A stretch of DNA of 64,000 nt. It comes from Streptomyces sp. R28 (GTDB lineage: Bacteria > Actinomycetota > Actinomycetes > Streptomycetales > Streptomycetaceae). How positions within the stretch are numbered: position 1 is the stretch's first letter; each line of letters begins with the position of its first letter. The notes under the pieces were generated by a model, which did no database searches, had not been told where the DNA came from, and saw only the letters and a program-made list of their open reading frames with translations. Of the stretch, positions 1 through 8,454 are shown one piece after another. The position numbers were made by a program, and so were the translations under genes. The stretch is from NCBI RefSeq assembly GCF_041052385.1, contig NZ_CP163439.1, forward strand, positions 10,653,001 through 10,717,000, read 5' to 3'.

Positions 1-221
1 CCGGCGGTGCCGATCAGCCACGCGGGCGGGAAGATCGAGAACAGCAGCACGCCCCTGCTGACCAGCTCGAGCTTGCGCTGCGCCGAGATGACCTTACGGA
101 TGTAGGCGGCGTCTTTCTCGCCGCGGCCGGCGATCACCTCGTCGCGGATCGCGTCCAGCTCGCGGCCGAGCTCCTCGATCTGCTCCGCGGTCAGGTGGGC
201 GGTGGGGTCGATGGCGGTCAA
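1..221 (-). CDS. acyl-CoA (fatty acid) desaturase, N-terminal part only
   Basis: The first 73 residues of a protein that runs off the left edge. The reading frame begins at a TTG at 221 (LTAIDPTAHLTAEQ) preceded by AGGAG. It holds a charged helix and then a hydrophobic stretch ending FSIFPPAWLIG, as at the start of membrane-bound di-iron acyl-CoA desaturases of actinobacteria. The histidine boxes that would prove the family lie outside the window. It follows the ferredoxin reductase gene after only 7 bases, and such reductases are the usual electron donors of these desaturases. The family call rests on the N-terminus plus this context. Confidence 0.6.
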   Translation of the reverse strand, partial: MTAIDPTAHLTAEQIEELGRELDAIRDEVIAGRGEKDAAYIRKVISAQRKLELVSRGVLLFSIFPPAWLIGTA

Positions 222-228
222 GGTGCTC

Positions 229-1284
229 CTACCGTTCGATGTCGCAGGGGCCCGCGGCGGCGGACACGCAGGTCTGGATGAGGACGCCCGGCTCGGCCTC
301 GGTGATCTCGCCGGTGCGCAGGTCGCGGACGGCGCCCGCCTTGAGCGGCGAGACGCAACCGAAGCAGATGCCCATGCGGCACCCGGAGGGCATGAGCACG
401 CCGGCCTCCTCGCCGACGTCCAGCAGCGGTGTGGCGCCGTCCGCGTCGACGGTCTTGCCGGTGGCGCTGAACGTGACCTCGCCGCCGTCACCGGCGACGA
501 CGATGCTGGGGCGGAAGCGTTCGGTGTGCAGGCGCTCTGGGACGCCGTGTTCGCTCCAGTGCTTTTCGGCGGCGTCGAGCAGGCCCGCGGGCCCGCAGGC
601 CCAGGTCTCGCGCTCGGCCCAGTCGGGCACGAGTTCGTCGAGACGGGCGATGTCGAGCATGCCGTCGGTGTCGGTGTGCACCTCGGTGAGCTGCAGCTTC
701 TTGTCCGCGACCAGGTCGTGCAGTTCGTTGCGGAAGATCACGTCTTGCGGCTGTGGCGCGCAGTGGACCATGACGACGTCGTTGAACTCGGTGTCGCGCA
801 GCATGCCCATCACGGGCGTGATGCCGCTGCCGGCCGTCAGGTAGAGCACCTTGGCGGGCTTGGGCTTGGGCAGCACGAAGTCACCGGTCGCCTGGTCGAG
901 CTGGATCAGGGTGCCCGGTTTCGCCCTGCGGACCAGGTGGTTGCTGACCTTGCCGTCCGGGATCGCCTTCACGGTGATCGTCACGCGGCCGTCTGGGCGG
1001 TTTACCGGCGAGGTGAGCGAGTAGGCACGCCACAGGCGCACTCCGTCGACGTCGACGCCGATCCGCACGTACTGACCGGCCGTGTGGCCGCGCCAGCCCC
1101 GTCCCGGCCTGATCACGATGGTCGTGGCGTCATCCGTCTCGGGGTGCACGGCCTCGATGCGTCCACGCAGGTCAGCGCCCGCACGCAGCGGGCTGACCAG
1201 GTCGAGGTAGTCCGACGGCAGCACCGGTGTCGTGACCATCTCCAGCAGTTTCCACGCCCTGCTGCGGAGGGCTGTACTCGTCAT
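229..1284 (-). CDS. ferredoxin reductase with C-terminal 2Fe-2S domain (desaturase electron donor)
   Basis: A 351-residue flavoprotein reductase that would carry electrons from NAD(P)H to the adjacent desaturase. The FAD-binding motif RAYSLTSP is near residue 90, the NAD-binding segment LTAGSGITPVMGML near 150, and ACGPAGL near 245. A plant-type 2Fe-2S cluster follows at the C-terminus, with cysteines in GCRMGICFGC and a fourth in IQTCVSAA. Start ATG at 1284 opens MTSTALRSR; a longer frame upstream runs through the neighbouring regulator on the other strand and is not coding. It sits immediately upstream of the desaturase in one transcript and is divergent from the PucR-type regulator. The domain order matches the Rv3230c-type partner of DesA3 desaturase. 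Confidence 0.9.
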   Translation of the reverse strand: MTSTALRSRAWKLLEMVTTPVLPSDYLDLVSPLRAGADLRGRIEAVHPETDDATTIVIRPGRGWRGHTAGQYVRIGVDVDGVRLWRAYSLTSPVNRPDGRVTITVKAIPDGKVSNHLVRRAKPGTLIQLDQATGDFVLPKPKPAKVLYLTAGSGITPVMGMLRDTEFNDVVMVHCAPQPQDVIFRNELHDLVADKKLQLTEVHTDTDGMLDIARLDELVPDWAERETWACGPAGLLDAAEKHWSEHGVPERLHTERFRPSIVVAGDGGEVTFSATGKTVDADGATPLLDVGEEAGVLMPSGCRMGICFGCVSPLKAGAVRDLRTGEITEAEPGVLIQTCVSAAAGPCDIER

Positions 1285-1371
1285 GGCTCCAGCCTGCTGT
1301 GCCTCAAGGCGTAAAGTCCTGACCGTAGGACGTGAATCTGGTCGGCTGAATTGTTCGCAGGGAACAAAAAC
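1285..1371. promoter_or_regulatory. divergent promoter region, reductase/desaturase operon versus PucR regulator
   Basis: An 87-base gap between two divergent starts. It must hold the promoters of both transcription units and is the obvious place for the regulator to bind. I see no convincing inverted repeat in it. Confidence 0.5.
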
Positions 1372-2511
1372 ATGAGCCATGCAATCCGTAGGGTCAGCGA
1401 ACTGGCCCTGGATGAGACGACGGTCACCGCACTTCGGGCCGAGCTGAAGACCACCGCCGACGAGGTCGTCCAGGCGATCATCGACGAGGTCCCTCCCTAC
1501 GCCAACGCCCTGTCGGGCCACATGGGCGCCACCATCCGTCGAGCCGTCCGCACCGCCCTGGGGCACTACCTGGACCTCGCGAGCGGGAACGCCACAGGCG
1601 GCGACGCCGGTGACGCAGCCTACGAGCTGGGTCGCGGCGAGGTGCGCGACGGCCGTTCGATGGACGCCCTGCTCAGCGCCTACCGCGTCGGCGCCCGCGT
1701 GGCCTGGCGATGCCTGGCAGCGGGTGCCGTACCCGCAGGTCTGCCCGCCGCCGAGGTCGCCAAGTTCGCCGAGCTGACCTTCGCCTACATCGACGAGCTC
1801 TCCGCCGCGAGCGCCGCGGGCCACGCCGACGAACTGGCCGCCCGGGGCAGGGACCAGGAGCGCCACCTGGAACACCTGGCCCGCGACCTCCTCGCCGGCG
1901 CGAGCCCGGACGTGCTGCTGGCCTCTGCTCAACGGGCCGGATGGCAGCCTCCGGTTTCGCTGACCGCTGTCCTGCTGCCCGCCGCCCAGGCCCGGCCTGC
2001 CTACCGCGCGCTCGACCCGAGCACCCTCGTCCTCGACGATCTGCCGGACGCCACCGGTGTGCTGCTCGTCCCCGATGCCGACCGATCACGTCTCTTGCGG
2101 CAGCTGACCGAGCGCACCGCCGTGGTCGGCCCGGCCCGGCCATGGACTCGTGCGTCCGCCTCGTACGCACGAGCCGTCCGCGCGCGCTCCCTCTCCTCCG
2201 ATATTCGCGACACCGAGGACCACCTGCCCGAGCTGGTACTGAGCGCCGACGTGGAGGCGTTCGCAGACCTGCGTGCCCGAGCCCTCGCACCGTTGCGGAC
2301 CTTGCCTGTCGCGACCGCACGGCGGCTGGAGGAGACGTTGCGGGCGTGGCTGCTGCACCAGGGCAGGCGGGATGAGGTGGCGGCGGAGTTGTTCGTCCAT
2401 CCCCAGACCGTCCGGTACCGGATGTCGCAGCTGCGGGAGCTGTTTCCGGATCTCGCATCACCGCACCGGGTCCTTGAACTGACGCTGGCGGTCGGTCTTC
2501 GGGCCCGCTGA
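1372..2511 (+). CDS. PucR/CdaR-type transcriptional regulator
   Basis: A 379-residue regulator. The C-terminal 60 residues form the PucR-type helix-turn-helix, seen as ETLRAWLLHQGRRDEVAAEL then FVHPQTVRYRM. The middle is a GGDEF-like sensory region, and the N-terminus is a helical domain of the kind common in streptomycete regulators next to desaturase operons. ATG 1372 is preferred over an upstream TTG at 1351 because AGGGA lies about 8 bases before it. It is divergent from the ferredoxin reductase/desaturase pair, so control of membrane-lipid desaturation is the likely job. That is inferred from position only. Confidence 0.85.
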   Translation: MSHAIRRVSELALDETTVTALRAELKTTADEVVQAIIDEVPPYANALSGHMGATIRRAVRTALGHYLDLASGNATGGDAGDAAYELGRGEVRDGRSMDALLSAYRVGARVAWRCLAAGAVPAGLPAAEVAKFAELTFAYIDELSAASAAGHADELAARGRDQERHLEHLARDLLAGASPDVLLASAQRAGWQPPVSLTAVLLPAAQARPAYRALDPSTLVLDDLPDATGVLLVPDADRSRLLRQLTERTAVVGPARPWTRASASYARAVRARSLSSDIRDTEDHLPELVLSADVEAFADLRARALAPLRTLPVATARRLEETLRAWLLHQGRRDEVAAELFVHPQTVRYRMSQLRELFPDLASPHRVLELTLAVGLRAR

Positions 2512-3187
2512 CGCGTTCTTCGGCCCCGTCAGCGATGGCGAGGCGGGCGCAGAGCAGCTGCCAGGGCTTGTAGTCCTCATAGCCATCGGTGTATTCGGCA
2601 TAGGCTGCGGCGCTGTACAGCTGGTGGTGGACGTCGGCCGGGTGGCGTGTGCCATCCATGTCGTCGGTGTGGTCCATCGTGCACCAGGACGGGCAGGTGA
2701 CGGTGTGCCGGGTGCCGTACCTGTCGTCGTACGTCCAAGTGCGGCCGGGCGTTGCCGTCGACTCGCTGGTCCGCCCGGACATCAGGTCAGCGATCTGTGT
2801 CCGTGCTGCCCGAAGCTTGGCCAGGTGCACGTTCATGTCGCTGATCAGTTCGTCTACCTCCCCGAGGCTGAGCGTCGGCCAGTCGCCGCCGGCCACGAAG
2901 TCCAGTCCGGGCGCTTCTTCGTTGACCTGGGACAGCTGGAAGGCCATGAGGCCGTCCCGGTGCCGACCGGCGTAGGGGCGGTGGGTGCCCATTGCGGTGA
3001 ACGGGCCGTGGTGACAGCGCCCGTTCGGGTCCTCGTGGTCCTCCGGGGATCCCGTGCAGAAGGAGATGCCGTCGGGACAGGAGGCTGTGTCCGAGTTACT
3101 TGGCTGCTCGCTGCTGGTGGAGGCATCCATCTTGTCCGCGAGGGTCTCAAGCGCGTCGGCGAACTTGCGGAGCTCCGTCGCCTTCAT
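2512..3187 (-). pseudogene. DUF6907-like hypothetical protein, probably broken at its 3' end
   Basis: From ATG 3187 (MKATELRKFADALETLADKM) the frame reads a plausible protein. A cysteine/histidine-rich stretch, CPSWCTMDHTDDMDG with ADVHH following, is typical of the small DUF6907-type proteins abundant in Streptomyces. There is no in-frame stop before the regulator gene; the frame continues antisense into it to about 1673 as Arg/Pro-rich nonsense. The true end therefore seems lost, by truncation or a frameshift near 2500. The lower coordinate given is where convincing coding character ends, not a stop codon. Function unknown. Confidence 0.45.
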
Positions 3188-3313
3188 ACGAGCCTCGGCC
3201 GGGTCTGTGCCAGGGCTCCGTCGTTCTCGCGGTTGGCCCGACGTAGCCGGTATGGGCCTGATACCCCTACTCGGCCGTGATGGTGATTCGTGATGGACCG
3301 GCAGGTACACGCG

Positions 3314-3380
3314 CAGGCACGGCTCCCGGTGATCATGGAGTGTCGAGTTCGCTGATCACCACAACGGAAGACCGTGCCTG
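3314..3380. repeat. nested inverted repeats just upstream of ISAs1-type transposase
   Basis: CAGGCACGG (3314-3322) pairs with CCGTGCCTG (3372-3380). Inside it GGTGATCA (3328-3335) pairs with TGATCACC (3353-3360). The structure overlaps the transposase start at 3374. It could be the left end region of the insertion sequence or a hairpin that limits transposase translation. Confidence 0.45.
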
Positions 3381-3989
3381 CTGCGTCATCAACGCCTGTG
3401 CCCGTCGGGCTGGGCCAACTCGCTGGTTCCGATCCGGCCCGCTCCGATGAACTGCCCAACCTGCTGGACCGGCTGCGCCGCCTGCCCGACCCGCGCCGCC
3501 TGAAGGGCCGGCGCAACCCGCTGCCGCACGTCCTGGCCCTGGCCGCCTGCGCCGTCCTGGCCGCAGCGAAGTCCCTCACCACCATCGCCGAGTGGGCCGC
3601 CGATGCCCCTGACCAGCTCCTCCTTCCCTGCGGGGCCACGCTGCGCGATCCTGACCGGCCCTGCCGGGCGCCCAGCGAGGCGACCGTGCGCCGGGTACTG
3701 CAGCGCATCGACGGCGACGCGCTCGACGCGGCGATCGGCGGCTGGCTCGCCGCTCGTGCGGACGCCTCCCGTGCCGCCGACGAGGACGAGCACCCGCCGC
3801 CCCGCCCGGTGCGGGTGGCCATCGCGGTGGACGGCAAATCCCTGGGCGGCGCGATCCGCACCGACGGCCGCTGCATCCATCTGCTGTCCGCGCTGCGCGG
3901 CGACGGCATCGTGCCCGCCCAGCGCGAGGTCGACGCCAAGAGCAATGAGATCACCGCGTTCCGGCCCCGGCTGGAGCCGCTGGACCTGA
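3374..3989 (+). pseudogene. ISAs1-family transposase, 5' half (interrupted)
   Basis: The N-terminal 205 residues of an ISAs1-type (H-repeat-associated) DDE transposase. It shows the PDPRRLKGRRNPLPH motif near residue 40, the segment SEATVRRVLQRIDGDALDA near 110, and the catalytic-core start IAVDGKSLGGA near 155. It reads in frame to EPLDL and is then cut by an inserted element at 3990. The matching C-terminal half resumes at 7817 with TGAVVTFDALL. Joining the two across the insertion restores a continuous protein, which shows that the ISAs1 copy was there first. Confidence 0.85.
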
Positions 3990-4004
3990 GTGCGTGTTTT
4001 TGAA
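3990..4004 (+). repeat. left terminal inverted repeat of the IS5-type element
   Basis: GTGCGTGTTTTTGAA. The right end at 7802-7816 reads TTCAAAAACACTCAC, whose reverse complement differs at one base. Confidence 0.85.
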
Positions 4005-4043
4005 GGCTGGTGTTGGGGTCTGAACGTCGCGACGATCAGGTGT

Positions 4044-4352
4044 GTGGTGTCGCGAGGGATAGTTCGGCGGTACTGCCGGGAGTGTGGTGATCCGTTGCCG
4101 TCGACGAGAGCGGCGACGGCGGTGTTCTGCTCGGGTAGGTGCAGGTCGCGGCACTGGCGGGTGCTTGAACAGACCCGGCTGAGGGTGGTGGCGATCCAGT
4201 CCGGGGAACAGGCTGAGTGCCCGGTCTGCGGGCGGTGCTGGACGGTGGGGGTCGAGCGTGCGCGGTCGGCGAAGTACTGCTCGCCGCGGTGCCGGGTGAG
4301 AGCCTGCCGGGAACGGCAGGCGTCACGGAACGGTGTTGCGGAAACGCCGTAG
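4044..4352 (+). CDS. small zinc-finger protein, passenger of IS5-type element
   Basis: About 102 residues with two Cys-rich units. The first is CRECGDPLP followed by VFCSGRCRSRHW; the second is CPVCGRCW followed by KYCSPRCRVRACRER. Both look like treble-clef or zinc-ribbon knuckles with basic tails, compatible with nucleic acid binding. The frame is open from the left inverted repeat. GTG 4044 or 4047 is chosen because the upstream part overlaps the element end and lacks coding character. I do not recognise a characterised homologue. Confidence 0.45.
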   Translation: MVSRGIVRRYCRECGDPLPSTRAATAVFCSGRCRSRHWRVLEQTRLRVVAIQSGEQAECPVCGRCWTVGVERARSAKYCSPRCRVRACRERQASRNGVAETP

Positions 4353-4541
4353 TCGAACGGAAGTTGGGCCCCGGGGGCCTCTTTCGTTGTTCACGGACCG
4401 AATTGGCGGGCGGTGTGCGCTTCGAGCGCCCGTGTCTCGCGCTCTGCCCCGCGATCTCGGGTCCGCGTCACCGTTTGAGGTGACCTGGACGGGTGTCATG
4501 TTGACGGTTGCCGTGGGGCGGCCGGCCAGGTCTGGGGCGGG

Positions 4542-5555
4542 ATGGTGGGCGTCATGGCGGAGCGGGTCGGGAACGTCACGCGGGCGCGTTACGAGCAGAT
4601 CGTCGCCGAGGCGCGGGAGCTGATCGCGCAGGTCGCGCGGGCGCAATTTTCCCTGGGTGACAAGGCGTTGGAGATTGAGCCGATGCGGCCGGTGGGCGGG
4701 TCGATGCCGAACGGTTCCGACGATCTGTACACGGTCGAGGAGTCGTTGCAGATTTTCGCTGACGATATCGGGGTCGCGCGGGCCACGGTGGAGGACTGGC
4801 GGTGGACCGCCAACCGCTGGCCGGCCGCGCGGCGCAGGGACGGCGTCTCCTTCACCGTCCACCGGGTGCTGGCGTCGGTCACGGACGAGGCCGAACGGTG
4901 GGCGGCGATCGAGGATCCGCCGTTCAACCAGCGCACTGGTCAGCGCCGCTGGACGCCGGACTCCGCGAAACGCCTGGTGGGGCAGCGGGTGGAGCGTCCG
5001 GTGACGGTGGAGGAAAAGGTCCAGGCGGTGACCGACCTGGTCCGCGACGATGAGGTCGCCGGGCAGGTCGCCACCGGTCTGCTGCGGCGCCCGGCGGTGT
5101 CCTCGCAGGTCAGCCCGGAAGACAAAGTGAGGGTCGTACAGGAGCTGGCCCGGGACGACGAGGTCGCCGGGCAGGTCACGGCCGATCTGCTGCAACGTCC
5201 GGCGGTCGCGCGGCGGGTGATGCGGGACACCACCACGCGGATGGCCGTGAACCGGGCCCAGTTCGACAACTCCGAGGAGACCCGCGAGCAGATCCGCGAG
5301 CGGACTCCGGCGGTGCGGCAGATCGAGCACACCATCGAGTACCTGGACCTGGTCGGGTCCTGCCACAGCTACGTCGCTGCCCTGGGGCGTCTGGTTCCGC
5401 GGCTGCGGGGCCAGGAGTTCACCGAGGACGAGCGCGAGACTGTGCGGCGGGGCATCGCGAAGGTGCGGGCGGCGGCCGACTGGCTCGAATCGACGGTCGA
5501 CCACGGTGAGTTCACCCTTGACGAGCAGCTGGCTGCGCTCCTCAAGGGCGAGTAG
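4542..5555 (+). CDS. DUF6192 (RacO-like) protein with internal tandem repeat
   Basis: A 337-residue protein of a family widespread in Streptomyces and sometimes labelled RacO, with no established biochemical role. The N-terminal half contains a helix-turn-helix-like stretch (LYTVEESLQIFADDIGVARA, near residues 62-81). Two 37-residue tandem repeats follow at about 150-225, each with the core RDDEVAGQV. The C-terminus is helical. Start is ATG 4542 or 4554 (MAERVGNVT). It is followed after 2 bases by the RacP-like gene, forming a two-gene unit. It lies inside the IS5-type element, so it is cargo rather than part of the biosynthetic cluster. Confidence 0.7.
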   Translation: MVGVMAERVGNVTRARYEQIVAEARELIAQVARAQFSLGDKALEIEPMRPVGGSMPNGSDDLYTVEESLQIFADDIGVARATVEDWRWTANRWPAARRRDGVSFTVHRVLASVTDEAERWAAIEDPPFNQRTGQRRWTPDSAKRLVGQRVERPVTVEEKVQAVTDLVRDDEVAGQVATGLLRRPAVSSQVSPEDKVRVVQELARDDEVAGQVTADLLQRPAVARRVMRDTTTRMAVNRAQFDNSEETREQIRERTPAVRQIEHTIEYLDLVGSCHSYVAALGRLVPRLRGQEFTEDERETVRRGIAKVRAAADWLESTVDHGEFTLDEQLAALLKGE

Positions 5556-5557
5556 CT

Positions 5558-5965
5558 GTGCCCCGTGCGGCACGGCCGCTCGCGGAGCACTACGGCGATC
5601 TGGTCTGGGCCTCGCTGATCGAGGCCCGTCCCGCCGGACTGCACACCCGGCAGCTGGTTGCCGCCACCCGGCTGAAGAAGTCGCAGGTTGCCCGGGGTAT
5701 CGGGCACCTTCGCGATGTCGCGGCGGCGGAACACCTCACCCCGATCATCTACACCTACAAGGACGGCTACGTGTTCTCCGATGAGCCTGCGGACTGGATC
5801 GAGTACGAGAAGAAGCAGTTCCGGCAGATCCTCGGCCGTCTCACCCGGGTGATCACGGGCACGCTCGACCCGCACCTGGCCCGCTGCCCCGAGGACGAAT
5901 GGGCCCAGCTCGCCGTCGCCCAGCTCACGGGGGTGCGTGCCACCCTCTCCCAGCTCTCCAAATAG
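5558..5965 (+). CDS. RacP-like winged-helix protein
   Basis: 135 residues, starting GTG 5558 directly after the DUF6192 stop. The segment LHTRQLVAATRLKKSQVARG reads as a winged-helix DNA-binding motif, followed by a beta wing (YTYKDGYVF) and a helical tail. Streptomyces annotations often pair RacO and RacP genes in this order. The pair may form a small DNA-binding regulatory module. Its exact function is unknown. Confidence 0.65.
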   Translation: MPRAARPLAEHYGDLVWASLIEARPAGLHTRQLVAATRLKKSQVARGIGHLRDVAAAEHLTPIIYTYKDGYVFSDEPADWIEYEKKQFRQILGRLTRVITGTLDPHLARCPEDEWAQLAVAQLTGVRATLSQLSK

Positions 5966-6003
5966 CCCCGCCGAACCGGCCCGACCTGTCTGCCGAGCCC
6001 GCC

Positions 6004-6861
6004 ATGCCGACCATCCAGCGCCGTCGCCGCTATCCCTCGGACACCACCACTGCCGAATGGGCCCTGCTCCAGCCGCTGCTGCCCATCCCGGCCTGCCAGA
6101 CCAAGAAGGGCGGCCGGCCGGAAGCTCACCCGCGCCGCGAGATAGTCGACGCCATCCGCTACATCACCGACAACGGTACGAAGTGGCGCGCTCTGCCCGC
6201 CGACTACCCTCCGTGGGAGACGGTCTACGGGTTTTTCGCCCGCTGGAACCGCCGTGGCGTGGTCACCTTCATCCGTGACCAGCTCCGTCGCAGTCTGCGC
6301 ACTGGCCTGGGACGATGCCCCTACCCGGTCACGCTGATCATTGATTCGCAGTCGGTCAAGGGTGCCTCCACGGTGAGCCGGGCGACCCGCGGATTCGATC
6401 CCGCGAAATTGATCAACGGGCGGAAGAGACACGTCGCGGTGGACACGAAGGGCTTCCCCGTGATGATCATGGTGACGCCCGCCGACATGCAGGACCGGGA
6501 TGCCGCCCGCGAACTCCTCTGGCGCCTTCGTCTCACTCACCCGCAGATCACCCAGGTCTGGGCCGACTCCGCCTACGTCGGCCAACTCGTCACCTGGGCC
6601 GAGGATTTCCTCCACATCACTCTCAAGACCGTCTCCCGCCCCAAGGGCGCCAAAGGGTTCGTCGTCCTCCCGCGCCGCTGGCGTGTCGAACGCACCCTTG
6701 GGTGGATCATGAACGCCCGCGGCAACGCGAGAGACTACGAGCGTCTCCCGCAACATTCCGAGGCCCACCTGAACTGGTCCCTCATCACCCTCATGACCAG
6801 GCGGCTGACCCGGAAGAAGACCGCGTCCGGCTGGGCCAAGAAGCCGAAGGCGACCGGCTGA
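6004..6861 (+). CDS. IS5-family transposase, intact
   Basis: A 285-residue full-length DDE transposase from ATG 6004 (MPTIQRRRRYPSDTT). The N-terminal DUF4096-type region has WALLQPLLP and DAIRYITDNGTKWRALP. Catalytic residues are visible as D in LIIDSQSVKG, D in QVWADSAYVG and E in RRWRVERTLGW. With its motifs complete it could still mobilise the 3.8-kb element that surrounds it. No inverted repeats close to its own ends were seen, so the outer repeats at 3990 and 7816 are taken as the real element ends. Confidence 0.92.
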   Translation: MPTIQRRRRYPSDTTTAEWALLQPLLPIPACQTKKGGRPEAHPRREIVDAIRYITDNGTKWRALPADYPPWETVYGFFARWNRRGVVTFIRDQLRRSLRTGLGRCPYPVTLIIDSQSVKGASTVSRATRGFDPAKLINGRKRHVAVDTKGFPVMIMVTPADMQDRDAARELLWRLRLTHPQITQVWADSAYVGQLVTWAEDFLHITLKTVSRPKGAKGFVVLPRRWRVERTLGWIMNARGNARDYERLPQHSEAHLNWSLITLMTRRLTRKKTASGWAKKPKATG

Positions 6862-6907
6862 GCCGACGAAGCGTCGTGCTCGGCCAGGGCGCTGGAAGAC
6901 TGCTGAC

Positions 6908-7762
6908 ATGTTCACCGAGGAACTCATCGCCGTGTCACAACAACCGTGCGTCGAACTGTTCGTCGCCCAGACGACAGGACCTTCGCACCGCACCGTGCTC
7001 GTGATCCACGGCGGTCCCGACTGGGACCACACCTACCTTCGAGAACCTCTGAGCAAGCTCGCCCGGACACACCGCCTCGTCATGCCCGATCTGCGCGGGT
7101 GCGGACGCTCCACCCGCGGTCTGCCCGACGACCAGTACACCCCGGACACAGCCGTCAACGACCTGATTCTCCTCATGGACAACATCGGGGTCGACCAAGC
7201 CGACATCCTCGGCTTCTCCTATGGCGGACTCCTAGCCCAGCGACTCGCCCTGGCAGCACCACACCGAGTACGTCGCCTTATCCTCGCCTCCACCACGGTC
7301 AAGGCCGTCCCCGCCGACGCCTTCGACGACTGGCCGGATGCGGTGGAACGCCGCACGGTGCAAGCCGGCGTCTGGTCAAACCCACACCTGACCGGACCGG
7401 AACTGACCCGCGCCGCAGCCGTCGCAGCCGCACCGGCGAACCTCTGGCGCCACGAGATACTCCCCGCCTACCTACGCCGCTTGGAATCCGTCCGCTTCTC
7501 AGCCGAGTGGCTGAGGCCCCTGCGCGCCGGCATCCTGCCCCAAGCAGTCCTCGAAGACGCCGTGCCCCGTCTCACAGCCCTTGCGATTCCCACGCTCTTC
7601 CTGCACGGCCGATACGACATGACCTTCCCGGCCCTCTTCGTCCAGCAGGCCGCCGACGCGATTCCCTCCGCCAGCGCCAAGATCCTGGAGACAGCCGGGC
7701 ACATGGCCCATATCGACCAACCGGACACATGGCTCGCAGCTGTATCCGAATTCCTTGACTGA
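6908..7762 (+). CDS. alpha/beta hydrolase, proline iminopeptidase-like
   Basis: A 284-residue cytosolic serine hydrolase. The oxyanion segment VLVIHGGPDWDH is near residue 35, the nucleophile elbow LGFSYGG near 100, the catalytic Asp in FLHGRYDMTF near 232 and the catalytic His in AGHMAHID near 265. Length and motif order fit proline iminopeptidase or related hydrolases, but the substrate cannot be told from sequence. It is the last gene before the right inverted repeat of the IS5-type element, 46 bases after the transposase. It is therefore mobile cargo, with no evident link to the natural-product genes. Confidence 0.85.
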   Translation: MFTEELIAVSQQPCVELFVAQTTGPSHRTVLVIHGGPDWDHTYLREPLSKLARTHRLVMPDLRGCGRSTRGLPDDQYTPDTAVNDLILLMDNIGVDQADILGFSYGGLLAQRLALAAPHRVRRLILASTTVKAVPADAFDDWPDAVERRTVQAGVWSNPHLTGPELTRAAAVAAAPANLWRHEILPAYLRRLESVRFSAEWLRPLRAGILPQAVLEDAVPRLTALAIPTLFLHGRYDMTFPALFVQQAADAIPSASAKILETAGHMAHIDQPDTWLAAVSEFLD

Positions 7763-7801
7763 GCGCGGAACCGATCTCAACCCGCTCTCCGTGTCCGGAA
7801 G

Positions 7802-7816
7802 TTCAAAAACACTCAC
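7802..7816 (-). repeat. right terminal inverted repeat of the IS5-type element
   Basis: TTCAAAAACACTCAC, followed by TGA, which duplicates the TGA at 3987-3989 before the left end. Confidence 0.85.
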
Positions 7817-8431
7817 TGACCGGTGCGGTGGTGACCTTCGATGCACTGCTGACCCAGACCGACCACGCGAAGTTCCTGGTCGAGGAGAAGGGCGCGCACT
7901 ACATCGCCGTACTCAAGGGCAAACCACCCAACCCTGCACGCGCTGGTGAAGGATCTTCCCTGGAAGGAGGTGCCGCTGATGGACCGCACCCGCACCCGCA
8001 CCGCAGCCCACGGCCGCGACGAGATCCGTCGGCTGAAGGCCGTCACCGTGACGCGGCTGCCGTTCCCGCACGCCGGCCAGGCGCTGCAGATCGTCCGCCG
8101 GCGGCGCACGGTGCGCACTGGGAAGGTGTCACTCGAACGCGTCTACGCGGTCACCAGCCTGACAGCTCACCAGGCGACAGCCGCTGACCTGGCGGAACGC
8201 GTGCGCGGGCACTGGGCCATTGAGAATCGTGAGCACCATGTCAGGGATGTGACGTTCGGGGAGGATGCCTCGCGGGTGCGGACCGGCAGCGCACCGCGGG
8301 GCGATGGCCTCCCTGCGGAACCTGGCCATCGGCGCACTCCGCCTGACGGGGCGGGACAACATCGCCGAGGGCCTGCGCCATCACGGGCGGAACATGACCC
8401 GGCCGCTGGCGACCCTCGGACTCACGTGAAC
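7817..8431 (+). pseudogene. ISAs1-family transposase, 3' half with frameshifts
   Basis: Continues the protein broken at 3989: VVTFDALLTQTDHAKFLVEE, then after a frame change near 7935 KDLPWKEVPLMDRTR, and WAIENREHHVRDVTFGED near 8215. A second frame change near 8295 is followed by LRNLAIGALRLTGRDNIAEG, ending TLGLT with TGA at 8429-8431. The conserved C-terminal E-region (WAIENR) is present. Two internal frameshifts plus the 3.8-kb insertion mean this copy is dead. It ends only 24 bases from the condensation gene, so it marks the left edge of the biosynthetic region. Confidence 0.85.
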
Positions 8432-8454
8432 ATTCCCGGCCGATCGCGAGACGC

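Larger units (their letters stand above)
3990..7816. mobile_element. 3.8-kb IS5-type element carrying passenger genes, inserted in ISAs1 transposase
   Basis: The element is bounded by near-perfect 15-base terminal inverted repeats (3990-4004 and 7802-7816, 14 of 15 matching) and flanked by TGA on both sides (3987-3989 and 7817-7819). It contains one intact IS5-family transposase (6004-6861) plus a zinc-finger protein, a DUF6192 protein, a RacP-like protein and an alpha/beta hydrolase. A 3-base TNA target duplication is the rule for the IS1031 subgroup of IS5, which agrees with the transposase type. It is about four times the size of a normal member, so it behaves as a transporter IS with cargo. 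Confidence 0.8.

Noticed and set aside
202..1314. Long open frame on the plus strand opposite the ferredoxin reductase
   Set aside because: It is the complement of a gene with clear FAD, NAD and 2Fe-2S motifs; its translation has no recognisable family features. This is an effect of high GC.
4368..4385. GGGCCCCGGGGGCC as a terminator after the zinc-finger gene
   Set aside because: Self-complementary but with no loop and no T-run; too weak to call.
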